NCBI RefSeq assembly: GCF_001605725.1
Contig: NZ_CP011530.1
Span: 2,232,001 to 2,296,000 of the forward strand
Length of the DNA stretch: 64,000 bases
Reading direction: 5' to 3'
Source of the DNA: Mycobacteroides immunogenum
GTDB taxonomy: Bacteria > Actinomycetota > Actinomycetes > Mycobacteriales > Mycobacteriaceae
In this document: positions 19,101 through 26,528 of the stretch, in pieces
Layout: every line of letters starts with the position of its first letter
Position numbering within the stretch: the first letter of the stretch is position 1
Notes under the pieces: model-generated
The model's database searches: none
What the model was told of the DNA's origin: nothing
The model's input: only the letters and a program-made list of their open reading frames with translations
Program-made: the position numbers and the translations under genes

Positions 19101-19310
19101 GCGGGTCCGAAAGAGCATGCCCGCGATGCGATCTGGCGCGATTCGCGGGCGATCGACAACATACGCGAGAAGCGCCGACGCCTCCCGGCGAAGCACCTCG
19201 GGGGTGTCCGCGGAAAGCAGGACGGGAATGGTCCCGTTGGGTAACCGGTGGCTAGAAATCGTCGCCGTCCTCTCCGTCCATGGCGGGCATCGCGATGATG
19301 GCGTGCGCAT
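16167..19310 (-). CDS. mbtD: Mycobactin polyketide synthase MbtD (AT-KR-ACP)
   Basis: Extends the siderophore chain with a short hydroxyacyl unit, acting with the ketosynthase MbtC. The 1047 aa protein opens with a KS-AT linker (IPVLLSADTPEVLRREA). An acyltransferase follows with GQGGQRPGMG and the active-site GHSQGE near residue 205. A ketoreductase has the nucleotide site GGTGKLGQ near residue 713 and downstream SSLAATIGGKGQLMYAAGN. A terminal ACP carries GLDSLQAL with its phosphopantetheine Ser near residue 1004. It has no KS of its own. The ATG at 19310 lies 59 bp inside mbtC; apart from the near-cognate ATT at 19259 I see no better start before the linker. Third gene of the mbtT-mbtC-mbtD operon. 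Confidence 0.88.
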   Translation of the reverse strand: MRTPSSRCPPWTERTATISSHRLPNGTIPVLLSADTPEVLRREASALLAYVVDRPRIAPDRIAGMLFRTRVARRYRALATVVDHDQLVAALRAVVTDAEHPLVVRNTEAATARRHGLVFPGQGGQRPGMGRLFYDVFPDFRAEADRCAELFEKQFGRSPLSYLLDEEMPAADSASVVQPALFTQMAGLAALWRSVGVAPDAAVGHSQGEIAAAYVAGITPLADAVTVVGTRARIADEFPADDYAMAVIAADRDTCESLLARQSGWAELSVINSPSMVGISGQHTTVHQIVERLTEDGVFARVIPVRYPAHTSMIASLGTEIRKALVESLGTGEFTGSEIDCIGSTLGTAINPDMPVDQYWFWNLRNVVRFDRAIATASAARIDTFVELAEHPTLQLAIRENLAALGAERTACVVGTSNRNATDLSEFTANLANLAVHDLNYQWDVLRGKASEPVALPLHDFPNVQNNDIPLWLSYRSAEGGVSEPKQPISAPEPEHAADDVDSPVYPRLLREAWTKVTRRSMLPPRSYAFIDGTGEAGALVEALCDSAPNFGSSAHIITEASKSGIGEGDTVVVVLPAPTQLGDREAADAVAQFFGNRTWWPEPSSAVTGCWLITVGGEQANADDVPSHPVHAAIAAGFRCMGTEHPGIAFRHLDLDPDIAQPDNADAILAALQSAGESELALRADGVYAKRIVDLDEDGDAESSAGVPGHVVITGGTGKLGQEFCEHYARLGTHQITLISRSGETDAVAGRLDAIRRSTGATVRAVACDITDGTAVAELAEQLRDTPANLIIHAAVDYSDVPLAEVTAESFQQALRAKIGGIVSVLDAVPRTDSCRVMLCSSLAATIGGKGQLMYAAGNRMLDVLAARQRAAGIDCVSVQWGQWTVHLELDDTGIAKLAAAGVHPMRPADALAVGTGNHRGNTLVGSFDLVQARAMLGVFGYGPLLSELKDTGTVVTPAKTAPPAVAVPEDRPGHLVQLLAEVIGADHADSIDTAMPMVAMGLDSLQALEFRRRVQAELNFELPVQDLLGGASVDHVIDALAAQTR

Positions 19311-20571
19311 TGGCGCCCCCGGCTCCGAAGGATGACACGGCGCCGTATCGGATGCCGTTCTTGGGCTCCCAGGGGTGCAGTTTCGTGGCCAAGCGGATGC
19401 CGGTCATGGACCAGTCGATCTTGGTGGTGGGGTTGTCCGCGAAGAGCGTTGGCGGGATGTGCCCGTGCTGGCCGGACAACAGGAGCTTGATCAGGCCTAC
19501 CATTCCCGCGGCGGATTGTGCGTGCCCGGCATTGGATTTCGCCGATCCGAGAAGTGCGTTCGAGCCACCCGCGCCGTACGTGCTCTGCAGCGCCATGATC
19601 TCCAGCGGGTCACCGGCGCGCGTACCGGTGCCGTGCCCTTCGAGCATCCCGATATCGGCGGGATCGACACCCGAGGCGGCGATTGTCGCGGCGACCAGTT
19701 TGGCTTGGGCCCGACCGCGCGGCACCAGGATGGGCTTACCGCCGCCGTTATGGTTTGTGCGGATTGCCATGACGCGTCCATACACCCGGTGTCCCAGGGC
19801 GCGTGCGCGTGATTCACGTTCCAATACAACCATTCCCACCGCTTCGCCCCAGAGGGTGCCATTGGCCTCATCGGAGTATGAGCGACAGTGTCCGTCGGGG
19901 TCGAGTGCGTGGAGCCGGGAGAATTCGTAGAAGGCGCCAGGCGAACCCATGACGCAGACGCCTCCGGCCAGTGCCCATTCACATTCATCAGCGCTAACCG
20001 CCGAAACGGCGAGATGCATTGCGGCCAAGGAGGACGCGCAGGCTGAGTCAACGCACATCGATGGTCCGACGAGTCCCAGACCGTGTGAGATTCGGCCGGC
20101 CACTCCGAGCTGTCCGCCGCCGACCGCTCGGTGGCCGTTATAGGCATTCATTGCGCCCACGCGCGGTCCGTACTCGTTGGGAGAGGCGCCGATGAAACAG
20201 CCGGCCTCGGATCCGTCGAGTGCACCGGGATTGACTCCGGCGTTTTCCAGCGCCCTCCAGGCAACGCGCATCCCGACGCGTTGCTGTGGATCTACGGCGA
20301 TGGCTTCACGATGGGTGAAGCCATAAAAGCCGGGGTCAAAAGTGCTTGCGTCGGTGAGGAATCCACCGGCATCGGAAACGCGGCCCCAGCCGTCCAGATT
20401 GGATAGCGACAGTAGCTCGTCGATGGGCCAGTCCCGGTTCCGGGGGAAGGGGGAGATGAGCTCGCGGCCATCGGCCAGTGCGTTCCAGAAGGCTGCGGGA
20501 GTGTCGATTCCGCCGGGAGCCTCGATCGCCATTCCGGAGATGACGACAGGGTCGGCGTCGGCGGTGCTCAT
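19252..20571 (-). CDS. mbtC: Mycobactin polyketide ketosynthase MbtC
   Basis: A 439 aa stand-alone beta-ketoacyl synthase that performs the condensation for the polyketide part of mycobactin. The triad is intact: Cys178 in DSACASSL, His313 in GHGTGT and His350 in KSNAGH. The C-terminus SSFGAGGANAHAII is the usual KS end. The ATG at 20571 overlaps the mbtT stop (ATGA). The 3' end overlaps mbtD by 59 bp, splitting what is usually one KS-AT polypeptide exactly before the linker. This matches the M. tuberculosis MbtC/MbtD division. Confidence 0.9.
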   Translation of the reverse strand: MSTADADPVVISGMAIEAPGGIDTPAAFWNALADGRELISPFPRNRDWPIDELLSLSNLDGWGRVSDAGGFLTDASTFDPGFYGFTHREAIAVDPQQRVGMRVAWRALENAGVNPGALDGSEAGCFIGASPNEYGPRVGAMNAYNGHRAVGGGQLGVAGRISHGLGLVGPSMCVDSACASSLAAMHLAVSAVSADECEWALAGGVCVMGSPGAFYEFSRLHALDPDGHCRSYSDEANGTLWGEAVGMVVLERESRARALGHRVYGRVMAIRTNHNGGGKPILVPRGRAQAKLVAATIAASGVDPADIGMLEGHGTGTRAGDPLEIMALQSTYGAGGSNALLGSAKSNAGHAQSAAGMVGLIKLLLSGQHGHIPPTLFADNPTTKIDWSMTGIRLATKLHPWEPKNGIRYGAVSSFGAGGANAHAIIAMPAMDGEDGDDF

Positions 20572-21332
20572 CGTTGAGGCGAGGCCGCGCGAGCGGTATT
20601 AGCGGCGAGTAGCTCGGCCAACGCCTCGGTCTGCGCGTTCAAGAAAAAGTGTCCGCCGTCGAACAACGTCACCTCCAGTTCGTCGGTGTGCTTGCCCCAG
20701 CCGTACAAATCACGCATCGTGATCATGGGGTCCTGGTCGCCACCGATCGCATGGATACGCGCCGCGACCTTGACGTCCTCGCCGCATTCGTATGCGTTGA
20801 AGGCCTGGTAGTCGCCCTTCATGACGGGCAGCGCCATCCGCATCACATCAAGATTGCCCATGACGGTGGAATTGGTGCCTTCCAGGGCACCCATATGTGC
20901 CAAAACCGCGTCGTCATCGGTGGGTAGCTCCGGCTTGTCGGAGATGTCGCACGGCGCCACCGCCGAGGAAACGGTCAGCTGGTGCACGTCCAGGCCGGCG
21001 GCCTCGGCCAGCCGGGCCAACTCGAACGACACCACTGCGCCCATGCTGTGCCCGAAGGTGTGGATGGGAACGCGGCGATTGTGCTCGGATGACTGGAACT
21101 CGGCGAAGGCTCCCGCGGCGATATCGGCGAGGGTCGGTAGTGCCGGTTCTCCCGCGCGATCTTGTCGTCCCGGGTATTGAAAGATGAGGACATTGAAATT
21201 CGCTGCGGACGCTTTGGAGAGCGTTCGGTATGCCGAGGCGCCGGCACCTGCATGGGGAAAGATCAGTAGCAACGGTGCATCGGGTGACTCCGGCTTGTGG
21301 AATTGCCTGATCCATCCGAGTTTGCGATCCAC
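20568..21332 (-). CDS. mbtT: Type II thioesterase MbtT
   Basis: A 254 aa alpha/beta hydrolase of the NRPS/PKS external thioesterase family, which clears mis-primed carrier domains. PHAGAGASAYR at the N-terminus, the nucleophile elbow GHSMG (Ser96) and the late FDGGHFFL with catalytic His are all present. The GTG at 21332 follows ggaaggaag. It is the first gene of the minus-strand mbt operon, with an IdeR-like box 29 bp or more upstream. The product may partly replace the C-terminal thioesterase that this locus's MbtB lacks. Confidence 0.87.
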   Translation of the reverse strand: MDRKLGWIRQFHKPESPDAPLLLIFPHAGAGASAYRTLSKASAANFNVLIFQYPGRQDRAGEPALPTLADIAAGAFAEFQSSEHNRRVPIHTFGHSMGAVVSFELARLAEAAGLDVHQLTVSSAVAPCDISDKPELPTDDDAVLAHMGALEGTNSTVMGNLDVMRMALPVMKGDYQAFNAYECGEDVKVAARIHAIGGDQDPMITMRDLYGWGKHTDELEVTLFDGGHFFLNAQTEALAELLAANTARAASPQR

Positions 21333-21360
21333 GTTGAGCTTCCTTCCAACTTGCAGGTAG

Positions 21361-21379
21361 TTAGATTAGCCTAACGTAA
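21361..21379. promoter_or_regulatory. IdeR-like iron box, mbtT side
   Basis: The 19-mer TTAGATTAGCCTAACGTAA differs at two positions from the IdeR consensus TTAGGTTAGSCTAACCTAA. It lies 29-47 bp before the mbtT start and covers a possible minus-strand -10 (TAATCT). Iron-loaded IdeR is known to repress mbt genes in mycobacteria. Confidence 0.8.
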
Positions 21380-21462
21380 CCCGCGATAGGGCTCGCCGCT
21401 GTGCTCCGAGCGGGGTGATGCACAGCACCCATGGGGTGTCACGCGGCGCATCCCGCAGATAT

Positions 21463-21481
21463 TAAGGTAAGGCTAGGCATA
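21463..21481. promoter_or_regulatory. IdeR-like iron box, mbtE side
   Basis: TAAGGTAAGGCTAGGCATA matches the IdeR consensus at about 13 of 19 positions, with the left half and centre best conserved. It lies about 80 bp upstream of mbtE. It is weaker than the mbtT-side box. Together the two sites suggest iron control of both divergent operons. Confidence 0.6.
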
Positions 21482-21560
21482 GTTCCTAGATTGAGGTGGT
21501 TCATTTCATGCGCGCGGAGTCGTTCGGATTCCAGGTCTTTGTCACGAGCGGAGACGCTCG

Positions 21561-24500
21561 GTGACCGGCGACCAGTTGTCTGCGATGGATCGTAGGCGTG
21601 AGCTGTTACGCAGACGGCTCGCCGAAAGCGGCGTCGCGGCCCATCCGGTGGAGGCGGCACCTCGAGTCCTGGAGGGCGAGCGGCGTCCGCTGGCGCCCGG
21701 CCAGCGGCGTCTGTGGTTCATGCAAACCAAGGATCCCGCGGATACCTCACTCAATATCTGTGTCGCGCACAAGATGTGCGGTGCGCTCGACGAGGAGCGG
21801 CTGCGTGACGCCTTGGCAGCACTTATCCGTCGTCATGATGTCCTGCGGACCACCTATGGCGTCGATGACGCCGGCGAGCCCTATCAGGTATTCACCGGCG
21901 ATGTAGATGTGTCTTGGGGCACTGTGGATTTAACGGATCTTGCGGGCGACGCTCAGGATCGGGAGATTAGGTCGGTGGCCGACCGTGAATTCGGTAGGCC
22001 GTTCGATCTGGCTCTGGACCGGCCACTGCGGATCACGCTGCTGCGGCTGGGTGCCGAGGAATTCGTGGTGTTGTTGGTGGTGCACCACATCTGCTGGGAC
22101 GACAACTCCTGGGAAGTGTTCTTCGCCGAACTGAGCGAGCATTACAACGGTCGCCCGACGCAGGGCGAAGCGCCGCAGTTCATGGTGGTCGGCGCGGCGG
22201 GCGATCCGGCGTCCGGAGCTGACCTTGAGTACTGGCGCGAGTCGCTGACTCCGCTTCCCGATCCGCTGGAGCTGCCCGGGCCCGCCACCACGTACACCTC
22301 GCGGGCCGCCCGGCGCCGGACGGTGCCGATGCCGGCCGAGACTGCGGCCCGGATCGAGGAATTCGCTCGCGAGCATTCGGCGACACCGTTCATGGTGCTG
22401 TTGGCGGCGTTCGGGACGCTTGTGCATCGTTATACCTCGGCATCCGACTTTGTCGTCGCAATCCCCGTCGCCGAGCGGAAAGCCCATGCGGAAAAGGCAA
22501 TTGGCTATTTCGGTAACACGCTGCTGCTGCGTCTTTCGGTAGACCCCGGTGCCGGATTTGCCTCCCATCTGGCTGCGGTGCGCCAGGTCTGCCTGGATGC
22601 GTTCGGCCACCAGGCCGCCGGTATCGATGAGGTGGTGCGCGAGGTCAATCCGAGCCGCTCGATTGGCCGTGACGGCATGGACGAGCTGGTCCGGCTGGGC
22701 TTCAGCATGCGCAAAGACGCCAACGGATATCGGCTGGAGGGCGTCAGTGTCACGCAGCTCGACCTAGCCGCCGTCAGTGCGCAACTACCATTGTCGCTCG
22801 CGATTGCCACCGAATCCGATGGCACCATCATCGAAATCGAGTACCAAACCGATGCTCTGCCGGAATGGCTTGTCGACCAGCTGCTCACGCACTATCGGCG
22901 GCTGCTCGAGGATGGATTGAATCGCCCCACGACAGCCCTTGCGCTGTTGGATCCCTTCGGTGCTGAGGAACGCGCGAATGTACTCGCGCATTCGCACGGA
23001 GTGTTGGCCGGGGTTGCCGACACCACCTTGGTAGCTGTTCTGGAACTGGCGGCAAAGGCGACCCCGGACGCGTTGGCGGTGGTGTCCGATGACGCGGAAC
23101 TCACGTACGCGATGCTGCACCGGCGTGCGAATCGCTTCGCTCGTTGGCTCATCGGCGAGGGCGTCGGCACGGAGGATGTCGTGGCGCTGCCGATGTCGAC
23201 GTCTGTCGACTTCATCGTCGCGATGCTCGGTGTTCTCGCATCGGGTGCGGCCTACATGCCCATCGATCCCGCGTTGCCACAGGAGCGCATCGAGTATTTG
23301 ATCGCCGATGCCGGTCCGCGGCTGGTATTGGGCCCGAAGGAGTTCCAGGCCGCTGAAGAGCGCGCGGCGGACCTTGACGATGCTCCGATCACGGATACCG
23401 ACCGGTTGCGACCGTTGCTGCCCGAGAGTCTGGCGTACGTGATCTACACCTCGGGATCCACCGGCCGGCCCAAAGGCGTTGCCGTGGCGCATGCGGCGAT
23501 CGCCGAGCATGTCATTTCCTTCACGGCCGAGTGGAGCATGACGGCGCAGGACCGGATGCTGCAGTCGACCTCCGTCAGTTTCGATGCTTCGCTGGCAGAC
23601 ATCCTGTGCCCGCTGTCCTTGGGCGCGCAGCTCGTCATACCCAAGGCGAACCCGTTCTCGGATATCGGATACGTGATCGATCTGGTGCGGCGCCGCGGTG
23701 TGACCGTGTTACACATGGTGCCCGCGCTACTCGGCTCGGTGCTGTTGCTCCCTGAGGCGCGTGAGCTGCGTGGGCTTCGGCACGTTCCCGTCGGTGGTGA
23801 GGCTCTGCCGGGCGAGGTGGCTGACAAGTTCGCGACCGTGTTCGACGCCGAACTGCGCAACCACTACGGTCCCACCGAAGCCGTCGTCTGTTCGACGCAC
23901 ATGCCTGTCGAAGGACCGCAAGGCAATTCGATTGTGCCGATCGGTATTCCCAACCGAAATGTGTACGCATACGTGCTGGACCAGGCGCTCGCGCTGGTGC
24001 CGTCCGGCGTTGTCGGCGAGTTGTATCTGGGTGGCACGCAGCTCGCGCGTGGCTATCGCGGTCGGCCCGCGCTCACCGCTGAGCGATTTGTCGCAGACCC
24101 GTTCATCCCCGGTGGAAGGTTGTACCGCACCGGAGATTTAGTGCGACGTAATGATTCGGGCCAGCTTGAATTCATCGGTCGCGCCGACGAGCAGGTCAAG
24201 GTCCGTGGCTATCGGATCGAGCTCGGCGAAGTAGAAGCGGTGATCGGTGCTGACCCGCGCGTCGGACATTGTGTGGTCACCGTCGTCGACGATCCACAGG
24301 TGGGCCCGATGCTGGCCGCTTACGTGGTGCCGGTGGCGGGTGGGTCCGCGGAGCTCGATCTGGATGAACTGCGCGCCCGGGCCCAGGAAACGCTACCCGG
24401 ATACATGGTGCCCACCGCGTACGCGATCATCCCGGAGATCCCGTTGACTACCAGCGGCAAGTTGGATAAGCGTGCATTGCCGTCACCTAAACCATTGACG

Positions 24501-26528
24501 GAAAGCGTATTTCGCGCGCCGTCGACTCCTACCGAGCATCGGGTGTGCGCGATCTACGCGGACTTGTTCGGTCGGGATGAAGTCGGTCTGGATGATTCGT
24601 TCTTCGAATTGGGCGGACACTCGCTGCTTGCGGCCAAACTGGTGGCACAGATCCAGGCACAGTTCGCCGTCGGTCTGACGGTGCGCGCGGTGTTCGACAG
24701 CCCCACCCCGGCGGGGCTGGTCCAGCAGCTCGCCACGGGACAAACATCCCGGGACAGCCGGCCGGAACTCGTCGCGGTGGAACGCCCGCAGCGTTTGCCG
24801 TTGTCCTCATCGCAGCTGTCTGTCTGGTTCGAGTGCCAGATGGAGGGGGTCACCGACATTGCCAACATGTGGCTGGCCTTGCGGTTCGACGGTCCGTTGC
24901 GGACATCGGAACTGGCCGAGGCGATCAATGATGTAGTCGCCCGGCATGAGTCGCTGCGCACCAACTTCGCGATCGACAATGGAGCGCCCTATCAGTTCGT
25001 GCGGCCGGCACGTGCGCTGGAGGTGCCGGTCGTTCGTGCCACGGCGGAGGACCTACGCGACACGCTCGCCGAGCTACGGCATCACGTGTTCGGGTTGGAA
25101 TCGGAGCCGCTCATCCGTCCCGCCATCATTGAGCTGGGGCCGCAGGAGCATGTGCTGTCGCTGGTGGCGCATCACATCGTCGTGGATCACGCCTCGTTCA
25201 CGGTGGTGGTCGACGACCTGGTAACCGCCTATCGTGCGCGCGTCGCAGGGGAAGTCCCGCAGTGGGATTCACAACCGGTGCAATACGCCGATTACGTCAT
25301 GTGGCAGCGCGACGCCTTCGGTCCGGACAGCGAGTTCGGGCGGGGCGAGGTGGCGTATTGGCGCGAGGCGCTGGCCGGAATCCCCGGTCACATCGCGGTG
25401 GCGCACGACCGCGCCCGCCCGCAGATTCTCGGCAAGCGTGGCGAAGTCGAGAGGTTCACGGTATCGCCGGAGCGCAGGCAGGCTTTGACCCGGATGGCCG
25501 AGCGACGTGGTGTCACCGAGTTCATGGTCTATCAGGCGGCGCTGGCCATGATCTTGCACAGATTCGGCGGTGGCACCGACATTGTGATCGGTAGTCCGGT
25601 GGCGGCCCGCGTGCATCCGGATGTCGCGAATCTTGTTGGGCTGTTCGCGAATATGGTTGCGCTACGGACCGACCTGTCTGACGATCCGACGCTGCACACC
25701 GTCTTGGGTCGCAGCCGTGACGCCACGCTCAACGCGCATGCGCACCAAGAATTGCCCATCGAGAAATTGGTGGAGGCCATCAATCCCGCTCGCTCCCTGT
25801 CCTGGAACCCCCTGTTTCAAACCATGGTCAACTTCCGTGGCGCGGATTGGGGTGCTGAGACAAGGGATCTGACGGGAAGCGGTGAGACCTGGCTGGCCCC
25901 GTTACCCATGGAGGTGGATGTCTCCTACCTGGATCTGAACTTCGCGCTGAACGTCACCCCGGCGGGAGGACTCGATGTCACGGTGGTCACCAACGCCGAC
26001 CTGTATGACGCCCAGACCACGGTGTTGATCGGGCGGGCTCTGGACAAAGCGCTCGACGCGTTCGTCAACGAACAGGATGCGAGGGTTTCCGATATCGTCT
26101 TGGCTCCGGCCGATGCCATGGAAAGGCTGTTGGCCCCGCCGGCTGCCGCCGTCGAACGTGTGGTGGCGCCCGCGGCCGCCGGCTCGGTGGAGACCACGCA
26201 GGCGCTGATCGCCATTCTCGAGGAGCTGCTGGAGATCAGTGATGTCGATTCCGAGGACAATTTCTTCGCTCTCGGCGGCGATAGCGTCATCTCCATCCAG
26301 TGGTCCACCCGGGCCGCCGAACGTGGATTGGCGATGACTCCGCAAATGGTGTTCGAATGCGCGACCATTTCCCAGCTGGCGGGCGCCGTGGATTCCGCTG
26401 ATCAGGTTGTGGCACAGGAGAGTTCCGCAGCCCCGGCGCTGCCGGAGCCGAGTGCGCCGATGAGTGCTTCTGGTCTTAGTGCCGACGCGCTGGCCGAACT
26501 CACCGCGTCGTGGCAGGCGCAGTCATGA
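21561..26528 (+). CDS. mbtE: Mycobactin nonribosomal peptide synthetase MbtE (C-A-T-C-T)
   Basis: Activates and incorporates an amino acid (a lysine in characterised mycobactins) into the siderophore. The 1655 aa protein opens with a basic helix, DRRRELLRRRLAESG, that could dock to a partner. Then come: condensation domain with HHICWDD (His175-His176); adenylation domain with YTSGSTGRPKG near 627 and NHYGPTE; thiolation domain with GGHS (Ser1021); second condensation domain with HHIVVDH (from His1204); second thiolation domain with GGDS (Ser1575). The second C-T pair has no adenylation domain. The GTG at 21561 has GGAG seven bases upstream. The stop overlaps the mbtF start (ATGA). Assignment to MbtE rather than another lysine-loading NRPS rests on length and context. 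Confidence 0.86.
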   Translation: MTGDQLSAMDRRRELLRRRLAESGVAAHPVEAAPRVLEGERRPLAPGQRRLWFMQTKDPADTSLNICVAHKMCGALDEERLRDALAALIRRHDVLRTTYGVDDAGEPYQVFTGDVDVSWGTVDLTDLAGDAQDREIRSVADREFGRPFDLALDRPLRITLLRLGAEEFVVLLVVHHICWDDNSWEVFFAELSEHYNGRPTQGEAPQFMVVGAAGDPASGADLEYWRESLTPLPDPLELPGPATTYTSRAARRRTVPMPAETAARIEEFAREHSATPFMVLLAAFGTLVHRYTSASDFVVAIPVAERKAHAEKAIGYFGNTLLLRLSVDPGAGFASHLAAVRQVCLDAFGHQAAGIDEVVREVNPSRSIGRDGMDELVRLGFSMRKDANGYRLEGVSVTQLDLAAVSAQLPLSLAIATESDGTIIEIEYQTDALPEWLVDQLLTHYRRLLEDGLNRPTTALALLDPFGAEERANVLAHSHGVLAGVADTTLVAVLELAAKATPDALAVVSDDAELTYAMLHRRANRFARWLIGEGVGTEDVVALPMSTSVDFIVAMLGVLASGAAYMPIDPALPQERIEYLIADAGPRLVLGPKEFQAAEERAADLDDAPITDTDRLRPLLPESLAYVIYTSGSTGRPKGVAVAHAAIAEHVISFTAEWSMTAQDRMLQSTSVSFDASLADILCPLSLGAQLVIPKANPFSDIGYVIDLVRRRGVTVLHMVPALLGSVLLLPEARELRGLRHVPVGGEALPGEVADKFATVFDAELRNHYGPTEAVVCSTHMPVEGPQGNSIVPIGIPNRNVYAYVLDQALALVPSGVVGELYLGGTQLARGYRGRPALTAERFVADPFIPGGRLYRTGDLVRRNDSGQLEFIGRADEQVKVRGYRIELGEVEAVIGADPRVGHCVVTVVDDPQVGPMLAAYVVPVAGGSAELDLDELRARAQETLPGYMVPTAYAIIPEIPLTTSGKLDKRALPSPKPLTESVFRAPSTPTEHRVCAIYADLFGRDEVGLDDSFFELGGHSLLAAKLVAQIQAQFAVGLTVRAVFDSPTPAGLVQQLATGQTSRDSRPELVAVERPQRLPLSSSQLSVWFECQMEGVTDIANMWLALRFDGPLRTSELAEAINDVVARHESLRTNFAIDNGAPYQFVRPARALEVPVVRATAEDLRDTLAELRHHVFGLESEPLIRPAIIELGPQEHVLSLVAHHIVVDHASFTVVVDDLVTAYRARVAGEVPQWDSQPVQYADYVMWQRDAFGPDSEFGRGEVAYWREALAGIPGHIAVAHDRARPQILGKRGEVERFTVSPERRQALTRMAERRGVTEFMVYQAALAMILHRFGGGTDIVIGSPVAARVHPDVANLVGLFANMVALRTDLSDDPTLHTVLGRSRDATLNAHAHQELPIEKLVEAINPARSLSWNPLFQTMVNFRGADWGAETRDLTGSGETWLAPLPMEVDVSYLDLNFALNVTPAGGLDVTVVTNADLYDAQTTVLIGRALDKALDAFVNEQDARVSDIVLAPADAMERLLAPPAAAVERVVAPAAAGSVETTQALIAILEELLEISDVDSEDNFFALGGDSVISIQWSTRAAERGLAMTPQMVFECATISQLAGAVDSADQVVAQESSAAPALPEPSAPMSASGLSADALAELTASWQAQS

